A stretch of DNA of 49,978 nucleotides, taken from positions 1 through 49,978 of the forward strand of contig JACRFL010000014.1 in assembly GCA_016217905.1 (NCBI GenBank), written 5' to 3'. Below, one piece after another: positions 18,351 to 25,910 of the stretch (its first letter is position 1; each line of letters starts with the position of its first letter). The DNA comes from Candidatus Kaiserbacteria bacterium (GTDB lineage: Bacteria > Patescibacteriota > Minisyncoccia > Phycocordibacterales > Phycocordibacteraceae). The notes beneath the pieces were generated by a model. That model was not told where the DNA came from, ran no database searches, and saw nothing but the letters and a program-made list of their open reading frames with translations. The translations under genes were made by a program, and so were the position numbers.

Positions 18351-19079
18351 TTATAGGCCATACGCCCCTCCCTCCCGAAGGGAGGACGGCACGGCTGGGG
18401 GGTGCGTTTCTGTACCGACCGCCAACAGCGCACCGTCGCGAAGCTCGAGCACGCGATCCGCGAGCGCAAGCGATTCTTTCTCGTGCGTCACCATAATGAT
18501 GGTCGCTCCGCCGCGATGAATCTCGCTGAACATGTCGAGGACCTGCCGCGCGCTCGCGCTGTCGAGATTGGCGGTCGGCTCGTCGGCCAGGATATACGGC
18601 GGCTCGTGCGCTATGGCGCGGGCGATGGATACCCGCTGCTGCTGCCCGCCCGAGAGGCGCGCGGGTTTCGAAGAGAGGCGGTCGCCGAGTCCGACCCGCA
18701 CAAGCGCGGCGCGCGCGGCGGCCTCCGCGCGCGGGTAGCTCTCGCCGCGCATGATGAGCGGCACGAGTACATTATCGAGCGCAGTCATCTCCGGCATGAG
18801 GCCGTAGTCCTGGAAGACGTAGCCGAAACGCTCGAGCCTCAGATCGGTGCGCGCGTTGTGCGCAAGCGAGCTCGCGGGAATGCCGTCGACCGATACGACG
18901 CCGTCGTTTGGCGTATCGAGGAGGCCGAGCTGGTAGAGCAGGGTCGACTTCCCGCTTCCGGAACGACCGGTGATGACGACCATCTCTCCCGCTTTCGCCG
19001 CAAAATCCAAATGTTCGAAAAGCACGAACACGCTTTCGCCGGAGAGGAACTGCTTTTTGAGATCGCGTGCTTCAAGCAT
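18351..19079 (-). CDS. ABC transporter ATP-binding protein (MacB/LolD type)
   Basis: 242 aa nucleotide-binding domain: Walker [11 protein letters not shown]-loop [11 protein letters not shown], signature [14 protein letters not shown], Walker [14 protein letters not shown]-loop MVTHEKE. The spacing and the [11 protein letters not shown] stretch match the MacB/LolD/FtsE group that pairs with FtsX-like permeases. It sits between its permease (11 nt upstream) and adaptor (14 nt downstream). Confidence 0.95.
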   Translation of the reverse strand: MLEARDLKKQFLSGESVFVLFEHLDFAAKAGEMVVITGRSGSGKSTLLYQLGLLDTPNDGVVSVDGIPASSLAHNARTDLRLERFGYVFQDYGLMPEMTALDNVLVPLIMRGESYPRAEAAARAALVRVGLGDRLSSKPARLSGGQQQRVSIARAIAHEPPYILADEPTANLDSASARQVLDMFSEIHRGGATIIMVTHEKESLALADRVLELRDGALLAVGTETHPPAVPSSLREGGAYGL

Positions 19080-19090
19080 GGGACGAGACG

Positions 19091-20389
19091 TCAGCGGCCG
19101 AGAACGGCATCCACGATCTCCTGCCGCAGGATAAGGCGCGCGGGAATGAAGCTCGCGAGAATGATGGCGACGACGAGAACGAGCGCTTTGACGACCGCTT
19201 CGATGAACGACACCGTCAAGATGCCGTTGCTGAACGGAAAGTCGATCGGGTACGCGATGAAGTACGGCTCGATGAGCGTGAAGAGCAGGAGCATGCCGAT
19301 TGCCGCGCCGACGATCGCGTAGAGCACCGATTGCGCGATGTAGCCGATCTGGATGCCGGAGGCCCGGATACCGATGGCCTGCAGGATGCCGATGGACCGG
19401 CGGCGCGTGATGATGTTTACGAAGACGAGGATGAAGATAACGATGAACGCGACCGCGAGCCCGATGCCGCCGAGAAACGATCCGAGCTTGTTGAATGTCG
19501 TGGCGAAATCCTGGAAGAATACCGGCTCCGACTCCTGCGCAAGCTGTATCTTGGCGTCGGCGTTGATCGCGGACAGCGCGAGCTGTCCCTTGACCGCCGC
19601 CGCGTCGGCCCCCGGCGCGAGCTTGATGGCGATTTCATTCACGCCGTCGTCGGTACGCCCAAGCAGGGCGCGCAGCTGCGCGTCGACCATGAACACCCGC
19701 AGATTGAGCTCCTGTATCTTGCTCGCCACGATCCCTTTCACGGTCATTTCGTGCTCGATGCCCCCCACGAGGATGCGCACCTTGCTCCCGACGCCGACGT
19801 TCGGGATCGGCGTGGATCCGGGAATGCCCGTGAGCGTTTTGTATCGCGCGAGAAGGCTCGTGCCGATCAGCACCTGATCGTAGTCGCTCGGCTGAAGGTA
19901 CCGGCCCTCGATGACGAGGCGCGAGAGGCCGGTCGTCGCGTCTTCGGCGACGGGATTAATGCCGGCGACATTCGTGGGGATCGTATCGGCCTCGTCCTGC
20001 AAGAGTAGCTTCCCGGCATAATTCCCCTCGAGCGCCCCCTCGGCCAGGTAGCGAGGCGAGAAGGACGCGATAGCGGGCAACGCGCGGAGGTAGGCCAGTG
20101 CGTCGGGAGAGTTCTGTATCGAGTCCTTCTCCCGATGATTCGTGAGGATGATGTCGCCGCTGTAGTACTGCAGACGCTCGCTGCGCAAGCCCTGCACGAT
20201 GCCGACCATGACGCCGCTCACGACGAGCAGGTTCAGGTACGTGAGGACCATGACCACGATGATGAGCAGACTCGTGCCGATGTTCGCGCGAACCTGCCGA
20301 TTGGCGATGAAAAATCCGACGCGTACGGCATTCCAGGCGCGCGAGGATGCGAGCCGACTACGGACGGGGACGTTCGGGGCGTCGGTCAT
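19091..20389 (-). CDS. ABC transporter permease, FtsX/MacB type
   Basis: 432 aa. One span near residues 38-60, a large extracytoplasmic domain (about 70-285), then three C-terminal spans with the FtsX domain signature (NIITRRRSIGILQAIGIRASGIQ). Only one FtsX unit, so it would function as a dimer. Such transporters extract amphipathic or lipid-linked substrates or peptides from the membrane rather than carrying them through a cytoplasmic cavity, which fits an N-acyl product. ATG overlaps the nitroreductase stop (ATGA). Confidence 0.92.
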   Translation of the reverse strand: MTDAPNVPVRSRLASSRAWNAVRVGFFIANRQVRANIGTSLLIIVVMVLTYLNLLVVSGVMVGIVQGLRSERLQYYSGDIILTNHREKDSIQNSPDALAYLRALPAIASFSPRYLAEGALEGNYAGKLLLQDEADTIPTNVAGINPVAEDATTGLSRLVIEGRYLQPSDYDQVLIGTSLLARYKTLTGIPGSTPIPNVGVGSKVRILVGGIEHEMTVKGIVASKIQELNLRVFMVDAQLRALLGRTDDGVNEIAIKLAPGADAAAVKGQLALSAINADAKIQLAQESEPVFFQDFATTFNKLGSFLGGIGLAVAFIVIFILVFVNIITRRRSIGILQAIGIRASGIQIGYIAQSVLYAIVGAAIGMLLLFTLIEPYFIAYPIDFPFSNGILTVSFIEAVVKALVLVVAIILASFIPARLILRQEIVDAVLGR

Positions 20390-21507
20390 CGCTCGTGCGG
20401 CGAGCGTGCCGCGTGTTCAAGGGGTGCCGCGACTTCGACCAGCCGCTCAAACGGCAGACGCGAAGTGCGTCCGCCGGGCGCGCGTCCGCGCCCGACGCGA
20501 AACAGAAACGCGATTCTTCCGCGTTCGACGCCGAATATGCGCGCGATCCCCTCGCTTCCCTCGACAAGGCGTTGCCGCTGCGCGCGCGAGAACATCCGCT
20601 TCCCCTCCTCCGTTTCCACGCTAAGAGAAAGCAGGATGACGCCGTTGAGCGGATGCAGACTGAGGCCTTCCCGGGTCGCGGCAAGCCACACGCGCTCGGT
20701 AAGCCGGCCGACGCGCACCCAGTCGGCAGGGGAATCCCCCGGGAGAAGCATGATGCCGTACCCGCCGCTCTCGCGGTAGATAATCCGCTGCTCGAGCGAA
20801 ATAAACCGGTGCAGGCCGCAGGCGATCCCGATCCGCATGAACCACCAGTGCCGCATGAGCTGCATGAATCCCCAGGTGAAGGGCGGCGCGGCGAGTGTCG
20901 GGAAATAGAAGCCGATGCGGCGGCGGTCGTCCTCGCGCCGCGTCCAATTGATATGCGAGAAGATGTAGGCGTGCAGCCGCTTGATGCTGAAGATGAGCTC
21001 GTCGTGAAGCGAGGCGATCGTCGCGAGTTTTGCGACCGACTGCCGGTCGTCGAGAAGCTTGATCTCGCCGAGCGCCCTGTCCTCGGTCGCGCTAAGGAGC
21101 GCCGCTCGCTCGGCGTCCGCGAGCGGCACACGGCGGTACGGCCTGCGGTTCGTAACGCGCGCGGCGAGGAAGTCCGCGAGCGGGTCGGGCGCGACGCTCG
21201 GGTCCTTCAAGAGCGCCAGCACCGCGATAAGCAACGGGCACGCCGGATCGGGGAAGTATGAGATCTCCGCGCGATACCCGCGCGTCGTCGCGGCGACGGA
21301 GGCATTTTCGATCGCAGCGCCAAACGACAGATAAGAGGCCTGGCTGTTGTCGCGGCTGCCGCTGTAAAGCGTGTGCAGCGGATCGTCGGACGATTCGTTC
21401 CAAAGCTCGATCGATTCGCCGCGCACGACCCACCGCCACGGCTGCGTATTGTCCCCCGAGGGCGCGCGAAGGGCCTGCTCGAGGACGAATCGAATATCAT
21501 CAGTCAT
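20386..21507 (-). CDS. Nitroreductase-fold FMN oxidoreductase (Acg/Rv1355c-like)
   Basis: 373 aa, larger than ordinary nitroreductases (~200 aa). Starts with the FMN-site segment LRAPSGDNTQPWRW and has the two-half arrangement of the Acg group (RVTNRRPYRR..., RESGGYGIMLLPGDSPADWVRVGRLTERVWLAATREGLSLHPL region near residues 245-290). Expected to oxidise or reduce a small substrate or bind FMN. In the Rv1355c family a ThiF domain is fused to a nitroreductase domain; here the ThiF gene is the divergent neighbour, which supports the two acting in the same pathway. First full gene of the leftward arm, preceded by an overlapping 14-codon ORF. Confidence 0.83.
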   Translation of the reverse strand: MTDDIRFVLEQALRAPSGDNTQPWRWVVRGESIELWNESSDDPLHTLYSGSRDNSQASYLSFGAAIENASVAATTRGYRAEISYFPDPACPLLIAVLALLKDPSVAPDPLADFLAARVTNRRPYRRVPLADAERAALLSATEDRALGEIKLLDDRQSVAKLATIASLHDELIFSIKRLHAYIFSHINWTRREDDRRRIGFYFPTLAAPPFTWGFMQLMRHWWFMRIGIACGLHRFISLEQRIIYRESGGYGIMLLPGDSPADWVRVGRLTERVWLAATREGLSLHPLNGVILLSLSVETEEGKRMFSRAQRQRLVEGSEGIARIFGVERGRIAFLFRVGRGRAPGGRTSRLPFERLVEVAAPLEHAARSPHER

Positions 21508-21548
21508 GGAATCCGGGTTCCGAGTGCTCCGCGTGCGCCAACAGACAT
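21504..21548 (-). CDS. Possible leaderless 14-codon upstream ORF (MSVGARGALGTRIP)
   Basis: ATG 7 nt after a TACACT -10 box opens a 14-residue reading frame whose TGA overlaps the nitroreductase ATG (ATGA). Position and coupling suggest a leader peptide or a way to load ribosomes for the downstream gene; there is no Shine-Dalgarno sequence before the nitroreductase start. Coding status is not proven. Confidence 0.4.
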   Translation of the reverse strand: MSVGARGALGTRIP

Positions 21549-21555
21549 TACCGTC

Positions 21556-21561
21556 AGTGTA
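21556..21561 (-). promoter_or_regulatory. -10 element for the leftward arm
   Basis: TACACT on the minus strand, 7 nt before the ATG of the short upstream ORF. Confidence 0.45.
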
Positions 21562-21607
21562 CTACGGTCATACCCGTGCCTCTATTGGAATATGCGACGG
21601 AGGTGGA

Positions 21608-21613
21608 TATACT
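21608..21613 (+). promoter_or_regulatory. -10 element for leaderless thiF-like gene
   Basis: TATACT 6 nt before the ATG at 21620. Divergent from the TACACT box about 50 nt away, so the two arms of the cluster share one regulatory region. Confidence 0.55.
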
Positions 21614-21619
21614 GTCGGC

Positions 21620-22492
21620 ATGGACTCGACATCGCTTCCGCCCGCGTGGTCATACCGCGAGGCGTTCGATCGCAATATCGGACTCATATCGGAAGAAAAT
21701 CAGGAGAAGCTGCACGCGACGCACGTGGCCATCGCGGGCATGGGCGGCGTGGGCGGCATCTACGCGACGACCTTGGCACGGCTCGGCATCGGGCGCTTCA
21801 CCATCGCCGACCCGGACCGGTTCGAGCTCTCGAACACGAACCGTCAGCAGGGCGCGAGCGCCCCGACCTTCGGCGCGAGCAAGCGCGCGACGATGGAACG
21901 GCTCATCAGAGAAATCAACCCCTCCGCAGAGATCCGGTCATTTGAGGCGCTCGCGAGCGAGAACGCCGGCGATTTCTTAGCCGGCGTCAAGATCGCGATT
22001 GATGGCATCGACTTCTTTTCTATCGCGCCTCGCCGCCTGCTCTACCGCGAGAGCCGCGCGCGCGGCATCCCCGTCCTCGGCGCGGCTCCCATCGGGTTCG
22101 GCTCTTCGATGATCAATTTCGATCCTGCCGGCGTAAGCTTCGACGATTATTTCGACATCCGCGACGACCTGACCGAGCAGGAGCAGATCTTCCAGTTTGC
22201 GCTCGGCCTCGCTCCGCTCCTGTTGCAGCGCCCCTATTTCGCGCCGAAAGGCATCGACTTTGTCGGCCATCGCGCCCCCTCCTCGGTGCTCGGTACGCTC
22301 GCCTGCGCGAACATGGTCGGCTGTGAGGTCTACAAGATCGTCATCGGCCTGCCCTACGAGAGAGCGCCCGTGTCGCGACAGTTCGACCCGTACGTGCGCA
22401 AACTCCGGCGCTGCACACTTCGCGGCGGCAATCGCCACCCGATCCAGCGGATTAAAAAGTGGTACTTTAAGCGCGTATTCGGCTTGGCATAA
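21620..22492 (+). CDS. ThiF/MoeB/HesA-type E1-like adenylyltransferase
   Basis: 290 aa. Rossmann nucleotide site GMGGVGG at residues 40-46, acidic IADPD (D64/D66), then the ATP-contacting N-x-N-R-Q (residues 72-76) characteristic of ThiF/MoeB/E1 enzymes, which adenylate a carboxyl terminus or an acid. The usual zinc C-x-x-C pairs are not evident; Cys residues occur in LACANMVGCEV and RRCTLRGG. The preceding start codons in this frame are ignored because the TATACT box lies 6 nt before this ATG. Substrate unknown: candidates are the ACP-bound or free N-acyl amino acid made by neighbours. First gene of the rightward arm. Confidence 0.88.
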   Translation: MDSTSLPPAWSYREAFDRNIGLISEENQEKLHATHVAIAGMGGVGGIYATTLARLGIGRFTIADPDRFELSNTNRQQGASAPTFGASKRATMERLIREINPSAEIRSFEALASENAGDFLAGVKIAIDGIDFFSIAPRRLLYRESRARGIPVLGAAPIGFGSSMINFDPAGVSFDDYFDIRDDLTEQEQIFQFALGLAPLLLQRPYFAPKGIDFVGHRAPSSVLGTLACANMVGCEVYKIVIGLPYERAPVSRQFDPYVRKLRRCTLRGGNRHPIQRIKKWYFKRVFGLA

Positions 22493-22595
22493 GGCTCCTC
22501 CGGCGCCGGGCCCTTATCCACCGCGGAACTTTTCGCGCCGCACAAGCGGGCGGCAGGTGGTATCTTGATAGGTAAGATCTTCCCGTCCCAGACAC

Positions 22596-23240
22596 ATGAT
22601 TCAACGTATTGGCAAGCGGATAGGATCTATCGCCGTCAACGGCTATTTCGCTACCACCCAGTTCGCGACAACGCCTCTTGATTGGTGGCTCTCGCGACGC
22701 ATCGGCCTCAGCGTGTCTATGCCGTCCGGCCTGTATGTGCCGAGCGGCACGCTCGTGCTCGCGAACCATCGCAGTCTACTTGATGCTTTTCTCGTGACCT
22801 TCCACCTCGGGAGGCAGAACTGGCTTACCGCCATCCCGGCCCGCTGCCCGCTGACTTCCGCCTACGCGCGCAGGCCGATTCTCGGCCCGATCTTGAAGAT
22901 GTTCGGGGCCTACGACATTGGCAATACCTCAATCGAGCGGGCCAAGAAACTCCTCTTCACGCGCGACCTTCTCGACCGCAAACATACGGTCATCCTGTTT
23001 CCCGAGGGAAAAATAGTCGAGAAAGGGGTCGTCGTGGATGAATTCCAACAGGGGGCGCAGATGCTTTTCGCGCACGATTACCCGACGCTTTTCGTGCGCC
23101 TGTCTGGCTTTGACACCCGCTCGTTCATCCATCCAAAGACGGTGACGAACGCCCGCATGGTCTACAGCGATATCATCCGCGGCGACGCGGCGACCAAGCT
23201 TGAACGGTTGCGCGAATTCTTCGGCGCCGAAGCCGCATGA
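22596..23240 (+). CDS. PlsC-like 1-acyl-glycerol-3-phosphate-type acyltransferase
   Basis: 214 aa LPLAT-superfamily protein. Catalytic H-x4-D box is NHRSLLDAF (near residues 57-65), and the phosphate-binding motif is LFPEGKIV (near residue 134). The N-terminus has moderate hydrophobicity, so it is probably membrane-associated. It normally moves an acyl chain from acyl-ACP or acyl-CoA to a glycerophosphate hydroxyl. Placement between thiF and the PPTase/ACP/FeeM block suggests acylation within this pathway rather than general phospholipid synthesis. It overlaps the PPTase start (ATGA). A 103-nt gap separates it from thiF. Confidence 0.87.
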   Translation: MIQRIGKRIGSIAVNGYFATTQFATTPLDWWLSRRIGLSVSMPSGLYVPSGTLVLANHRSLLDAFLVTFHLGRQNWLTAIPARCPLTSAYARRPILGPILKMFGAYDIGNTSIERAKKLLFTRDLLDRKHTVILFPEGKIVEKGVVVDEFQQGAQMLFAHDYPTLFVRLSGFDTRSFIHPKTVTNARMVYSDIIRGDAATKLERLREFFGAEAA

Positions 23241-23851
23241 CCGGCGCCTTCCTGCGCTGCGCGAGCGACGACCGAACCGCTCTCCACGAGGCGGGAGTCG
23301 CCGCAGCACGCCTGGCAATCTGGAACGCGTCTCGCGAAACGAACCGCGGCGCGACGTTTGCGTCAATCAGTGTCAAAAAAGATGCTTCCGGCAAGCCGCA
23401 CGGGCGCGTCCGGGGAAGACGCCGCCCGGTCGCCGTTTCCATTTCTCATTCTTTCCCGTTCGCATTCGCCGCCGCCGAGGCGGCGGCGGCCGTTGGCGCC
23501 GATGTCGAGCGCATTCGCGATTTTTCGTCCGTTGTACGCGACGCCTTTCTCACCCCTGCGGAGCGGGAGATTGTCGAATCCGCGGCGCCCGACGAGCGCG
23601 CCCGCCTGCGCACTCTCTGTTGGTCGCTGAAAGAGTCCGTCCTAAAAGCTCTCGGGACCGGCCTCCGGGTGCACCCCGTTCGCGTCGACCTGACGCCCGT
23701 GCTGCGGGGCGATTCTCCCGCCCTGAGCGTGTGCGGCGTCCTACGGGCCGTCGAAGCGCGCTCCTGGCGGATCGGGGACGATTTTGTCGCCGCGGCGGTT
23801 GTGATTCCGATCCGTTCCGCGTATGATTGGCAACATGCCGCGAAACGCTGA
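23237..23851 (+). CDS. 4'-phosphopantetheinyl transferase (Sfp/AcpT type)
   Basis: 204 aa. Converts apo-ACP to holo-ACP by transferring phosphopantetheine from CoA to the ACP serine. Motifs: VSISHSFPFAFA, the metal-binding GADVERI, FLTPAERE, and W-S-L-K-E-S-V-L-K-A-L-G-T-G-L. These are the standard family positions (Asp, Glu and the KES box). The ACP gene overlaps its 3' end by 29 nt, so the obvious partner is the next gene. Part of a four-gene overlapping block. Confidence 0.93.
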   Translation: MTGAFLRCASDDRTALHEAGVAAARLAIWNASRETNRGATFASISVKKDASGKPHGRVRGRRRPVAVSISHSFPFAFAAAEAAAAVGADVERIRDFSSVVRDAFLTPAEREIVESAAPDERARLRTLCWSLKESVLKALGTGLRVHPVRVDLTPVLRGDSPALSVCGVLRAVEARSWRIGDDFVAAAVVIPIRSAYDWQHAAKR

Positions 23852-24122
23852 TACGGAGTTGCGCGACACGGTCATCTCCCTCATAGCGGGTACGCTGAAG
23901 GTGCCTGCCGCCGATATTCGCGACTCGAGCAAGCTCGCCGATATCGCTCCAGACTCGATTGCGCTTTTCGAGCTCCTCGTTCGGCTCGAGAAAGAGCTCG
24001 GCCGGCGCGTAGAGTACGAAGAAATAGCGCACATCGAAACCGTCGGGGACGTCATTACATACGTCGCTAGTCTGCCCAACGATCAAACGGCAGGACCTCC
24101 CGCGCCAGAAACGCCGGCATGA
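23823..24122 (+). CDS. Acyl carrier protein
   Basis: 99 aa, four-helix ACP with attachment motif PDSIALFELLVRLEKEL; the serine in D-S-I is the phosphopantetheine site. A Pro/Thr-rich tail (PPAPETPA) follows helix 4. ATG at 23823 and at 23835 are both possible; both overlap the PPTase gene. D-S-I instead of D-S-L and the dedicated neighbours suggest a specialised rather than a fatty-acid-synthase ACP. The stop overlaps the FeeM-like start (ATGA). Confidence 0.93.
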   Translation: MIGNMPRNADTELRDTVISLIAGTLKVPAADIRDSSKLADIAPDSIALFELLVRLEKELGRRVEYEEIAHIETVGDVITYVASLPNDQTAGPPAPETPA

Positions 24123-24718
24123 GCGCCTCTCCCCCGTCCTGCCGGCCCCTGCGCGACGAGGAGGAACGCCGCGCCGCTCGGGAGATCGTGCGGCGCGTAT
24201 ATGAGAAACAAGGATATGACGTGAACAGCGGAAGCATCGCACGCTATCTCGATGGTCCGGATGCCGCGACCTTCGGCCTTTTCTACCAGGATGCGCTCTA
24301 CGCCACCATTTCAGTTGTCGGCGACGGCGCGCAGGGCCTCCCAATGGATACCATTTATGCTGACGAACTTGCGCCCTGGCGCTCCGAAGGAAAAAAGCTC
24401 GCAGAGGTTGTGCAGTTTGCCGTTGATCATGACGTCTACGTAAAAATCTCCGGCAAAAAACCATCCCCGTTTGAAGCGGCTCCCCTGTTTGCGGCAGTGT
24501 TGTCCCATGCGCTTCAGAAACATATTGATTATTTATGCATTTCAATAAATCCAAAACATGACCGGTTTTACGGCATGCTTGGCTTCAAGCAGATCGGAGA
24601 ACTGAAGCACTATGCTTCCGTCAACGCGCCGGCCATCGCTCGCGCTTTTTATGTTCCCGATTGGAAAACACATCCTTTTATAGCAAGCTTCATGGACAAA
24701 GAAATGCTTCGCACCTGA
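24119..24718 (+). CDS. FeeM-like N-acyl amino acid synthase (ACP-dependent, GNAT/autoinducer-synthase fold)
   Basis: 199 aa. FeeM-family enzymes take an acyl chain from acyl-ACP and attach it to the amino group of an amino acid; the fold resembles LuxI-type autoinducer synthases. Recognisable family features are QGLPMDTIY, ELAPWRSEGKKLAEVVQFA, and near the C-terminus SINPKHDRFYGMLGF, GELKHYASVNAPAIAR. Length is typical of the stand-alone domain. It lies directly behind its likely ACP donor, overlapping by 4 nt. The amino acid and acyl length cannot be read from sequence. The last gene of the rightward arm; beyond it lies a degraded recombinase. Confidence 0.88.
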   Translation: MSASPPSCRPLRDEEERRAAREIVRRVYEKQGYDVNSGSIARYLDGPDAATFGLFYQDALYATISVVGDGAQGLPMDTIYADELAPWRSEGKKLAEVVQFAVDHDVYVKISGKKPSPFEAAPLFAAVLSHALQKHIDYLCISINPKHDRFYGMLGFKQIGELKHYASVNAPAIARAFYVPDWKTHPFIASFMDKEMLRT

Positions 24719-24767
24719 TTTCGTTTTGATGCGGTGAGATGTTAACCTTTGCGCGAACCTTTTTCGA

Positions 24768-24813
24768 GCAGCGGAAGACGGCAGCGGAAGGGCAGCGGAA
24801 GACTGTCTTCCGC
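24768..24813. repeat. gcagcggaag repeats ending in a 19-bp palindrome
   Basis: gcagcggaag occurs at 24768, 24781 and 24792, and the last runs into the palindrome gcggaagactgtcttccgc (24795-24813). The identical 19-mer occurs at 39050-39068. The element sits in the gap after the FeeM-like gene. Confidence 0.75.
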
Positions 24814-24869
24814 AGGCGCTCGGGTCGGGGCTACTTTTTCTGAAAAATGAAGTTGAGATAGTTCTTTGA

Positions 24870-25412
24870 GCGAGGCTTGAATGTCTCAAAGTAATCAAAA
24901 AAGTTTCTTTGCCAGACGATTGGGCTAAATGGATGTTAGCGGAAAATGAAAAAGATAAATCGGTGGAAGCCCAATCGTCTACGCTTTTTGCAGATAACAC
25001 AAAAGCCGAAATTTCTCTTTTGGATTCCAAGATTGAGAAGCTGATGAATGCCTATTTAGAGAACGCACTTTCACTAGAGGAATATCGAGATGCTAAAAGT
25101 GCGTTGGTTAACCAAAAACAGCTTCTCAAAGAGAAATTAGCGGCTTTTGAGCAAAAAACGAATAATCGGTTCGAACTTGCCGAAAAGTTTTTGAAATACA
25201 ATATAGAATTGGTAAACGAGAGTACAAATGAAGAAAAACTTCATTTGTACAAAAAAGTCGGTTCGAACTTTCAAATTAAGGATCGAACCGTCTTTTTTGA
25301 GCCACGCGGAACGTGGAAAAACCTTTTGGATTCGGGAATTTTTGGCGGGAATGCGTTTGTGTCGCGCCTGCGGCGCGACCCCATTTCGGCTTCCAATTCC
25401 GATTTCCAATTT
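24870..25412 (+). pseudogene. Remnant of a large serine recombinase (C-terminal region)
   Basis: The open frame starts after a stop at 24867 and reads KKVSLPDDWAKWMLAENEKDK, a coiled-coil stretch (SLLDSKIEKLMNAYLENALS...), then LHLYKKVGSNF and FEPRGTWKNLLDSG, the usual C-terminal end of Parcubacterial site-specific serine recombinases. The catalytic serine domain and the zinc ribbon are absent and no in-frame ATG or ribosome-binding site precedes it. The frame continues into the antisense of tRNA-Ser, so the original stop is lost. The DNA is visibly AT-richer (about 40% GC) than its neighbours. It marks a former integrative element at the edge of the N-acyl cluster. Confidence 0.75.
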
Positions 25413-25502
25413 TGGCGGAGGCGGAGAGATTCGAACTCTCGAGACCCTTTCGAGCCTGCCGCCTTTCCAAGGCGGTGCACTAGACCACTATGCGACGCCT
25501 CC
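25413..25502 (-). tRNA. tRNA-Ser (GGA)
   Basis: Minus-strand tRNA with a long variable arm: acceptor GGAGGCG/CGCCTCC, anticodon stem CCGCC/GGCGG with loop TTGGAAA (anticodon GGA), type II variable loop (AGGCTCGAAAGGGTCT), T-arm with TTCGAAT. CCA encoded at 25413-25415. Its 3' end abuts the recombinase remnant. Confidence 0.95.
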
Positions 25503-25562
25503 GTTCGTATCATATTGCGCTATTATGCGCTTTTTCTCAAGACACATGATCTTTTAAAATAG

Positions 25563-25589
25563 GAAATGCCGGGCGTTGTCCGGCATTTC
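25563..25589 (-). terminator. Hairpin downstream of the small basic gene
   Basis: aaatgccgg / ccggcattt stem of 9-11 bp with a 7-nt loop; on the minus strand it is followed by cctatttt. Confidence 0.6.
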
Positions 25590-25602
25590 TGGAGAAAATC
25601 CG

Positions 25603-25788
25603 CTATCGAATTTTCGCGCCTCCGCCAAGCGCGACAGGATACTTCAGACGCCGCCGAAAGCGCGTATTCAATGGAACCTTAAAATGGATCTTTGCAATGA
25701 AGCCGCCAAGGCGGGCAGCGGGCAACTTTGCGATCCTTTTTATCTTCCCGCCTGTCTTCCCGCCCGACTTGTGTATATGTTTCGCCAT
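25603..25788 (-). CDS. Small basic protein, unknown function
   Basis: 61 aa, strongly basic (MAKHIHKSGGKTGGKIKR... ending KYPVALGGGAKIR), no hydrophobic span and no family recognised. The start at 25788 is supported by a good Shine-Dalgarno sequence (GGAGGAGAAGGC before ATG), which is unusual for this window, and a terminator follows the gene. A nucleic-acid-binding or ribosome-associated role would fit the charge but is only inference. A longer in-frame start at 25884 exists without such support. Confidence 0.5.
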   Translation of the reverse strand: MAKHIHKSGGKTGGKIKRIAKLPAARLGGFIAKIHFKVPLNTRFRRRLKYPVALGGGAKIR

Positions 25789-25910
25789 TGCCTTCTCCTC
25801 CAGGTACGGCCTCCTCCAGGTTGAGGATGCGTCCACGGGCGAGCTTACCATCAAAGCAACGTTACAACAATGGAATGCGCACAAAGCCCCTTATAATGGC
25901 CCTGTATATT

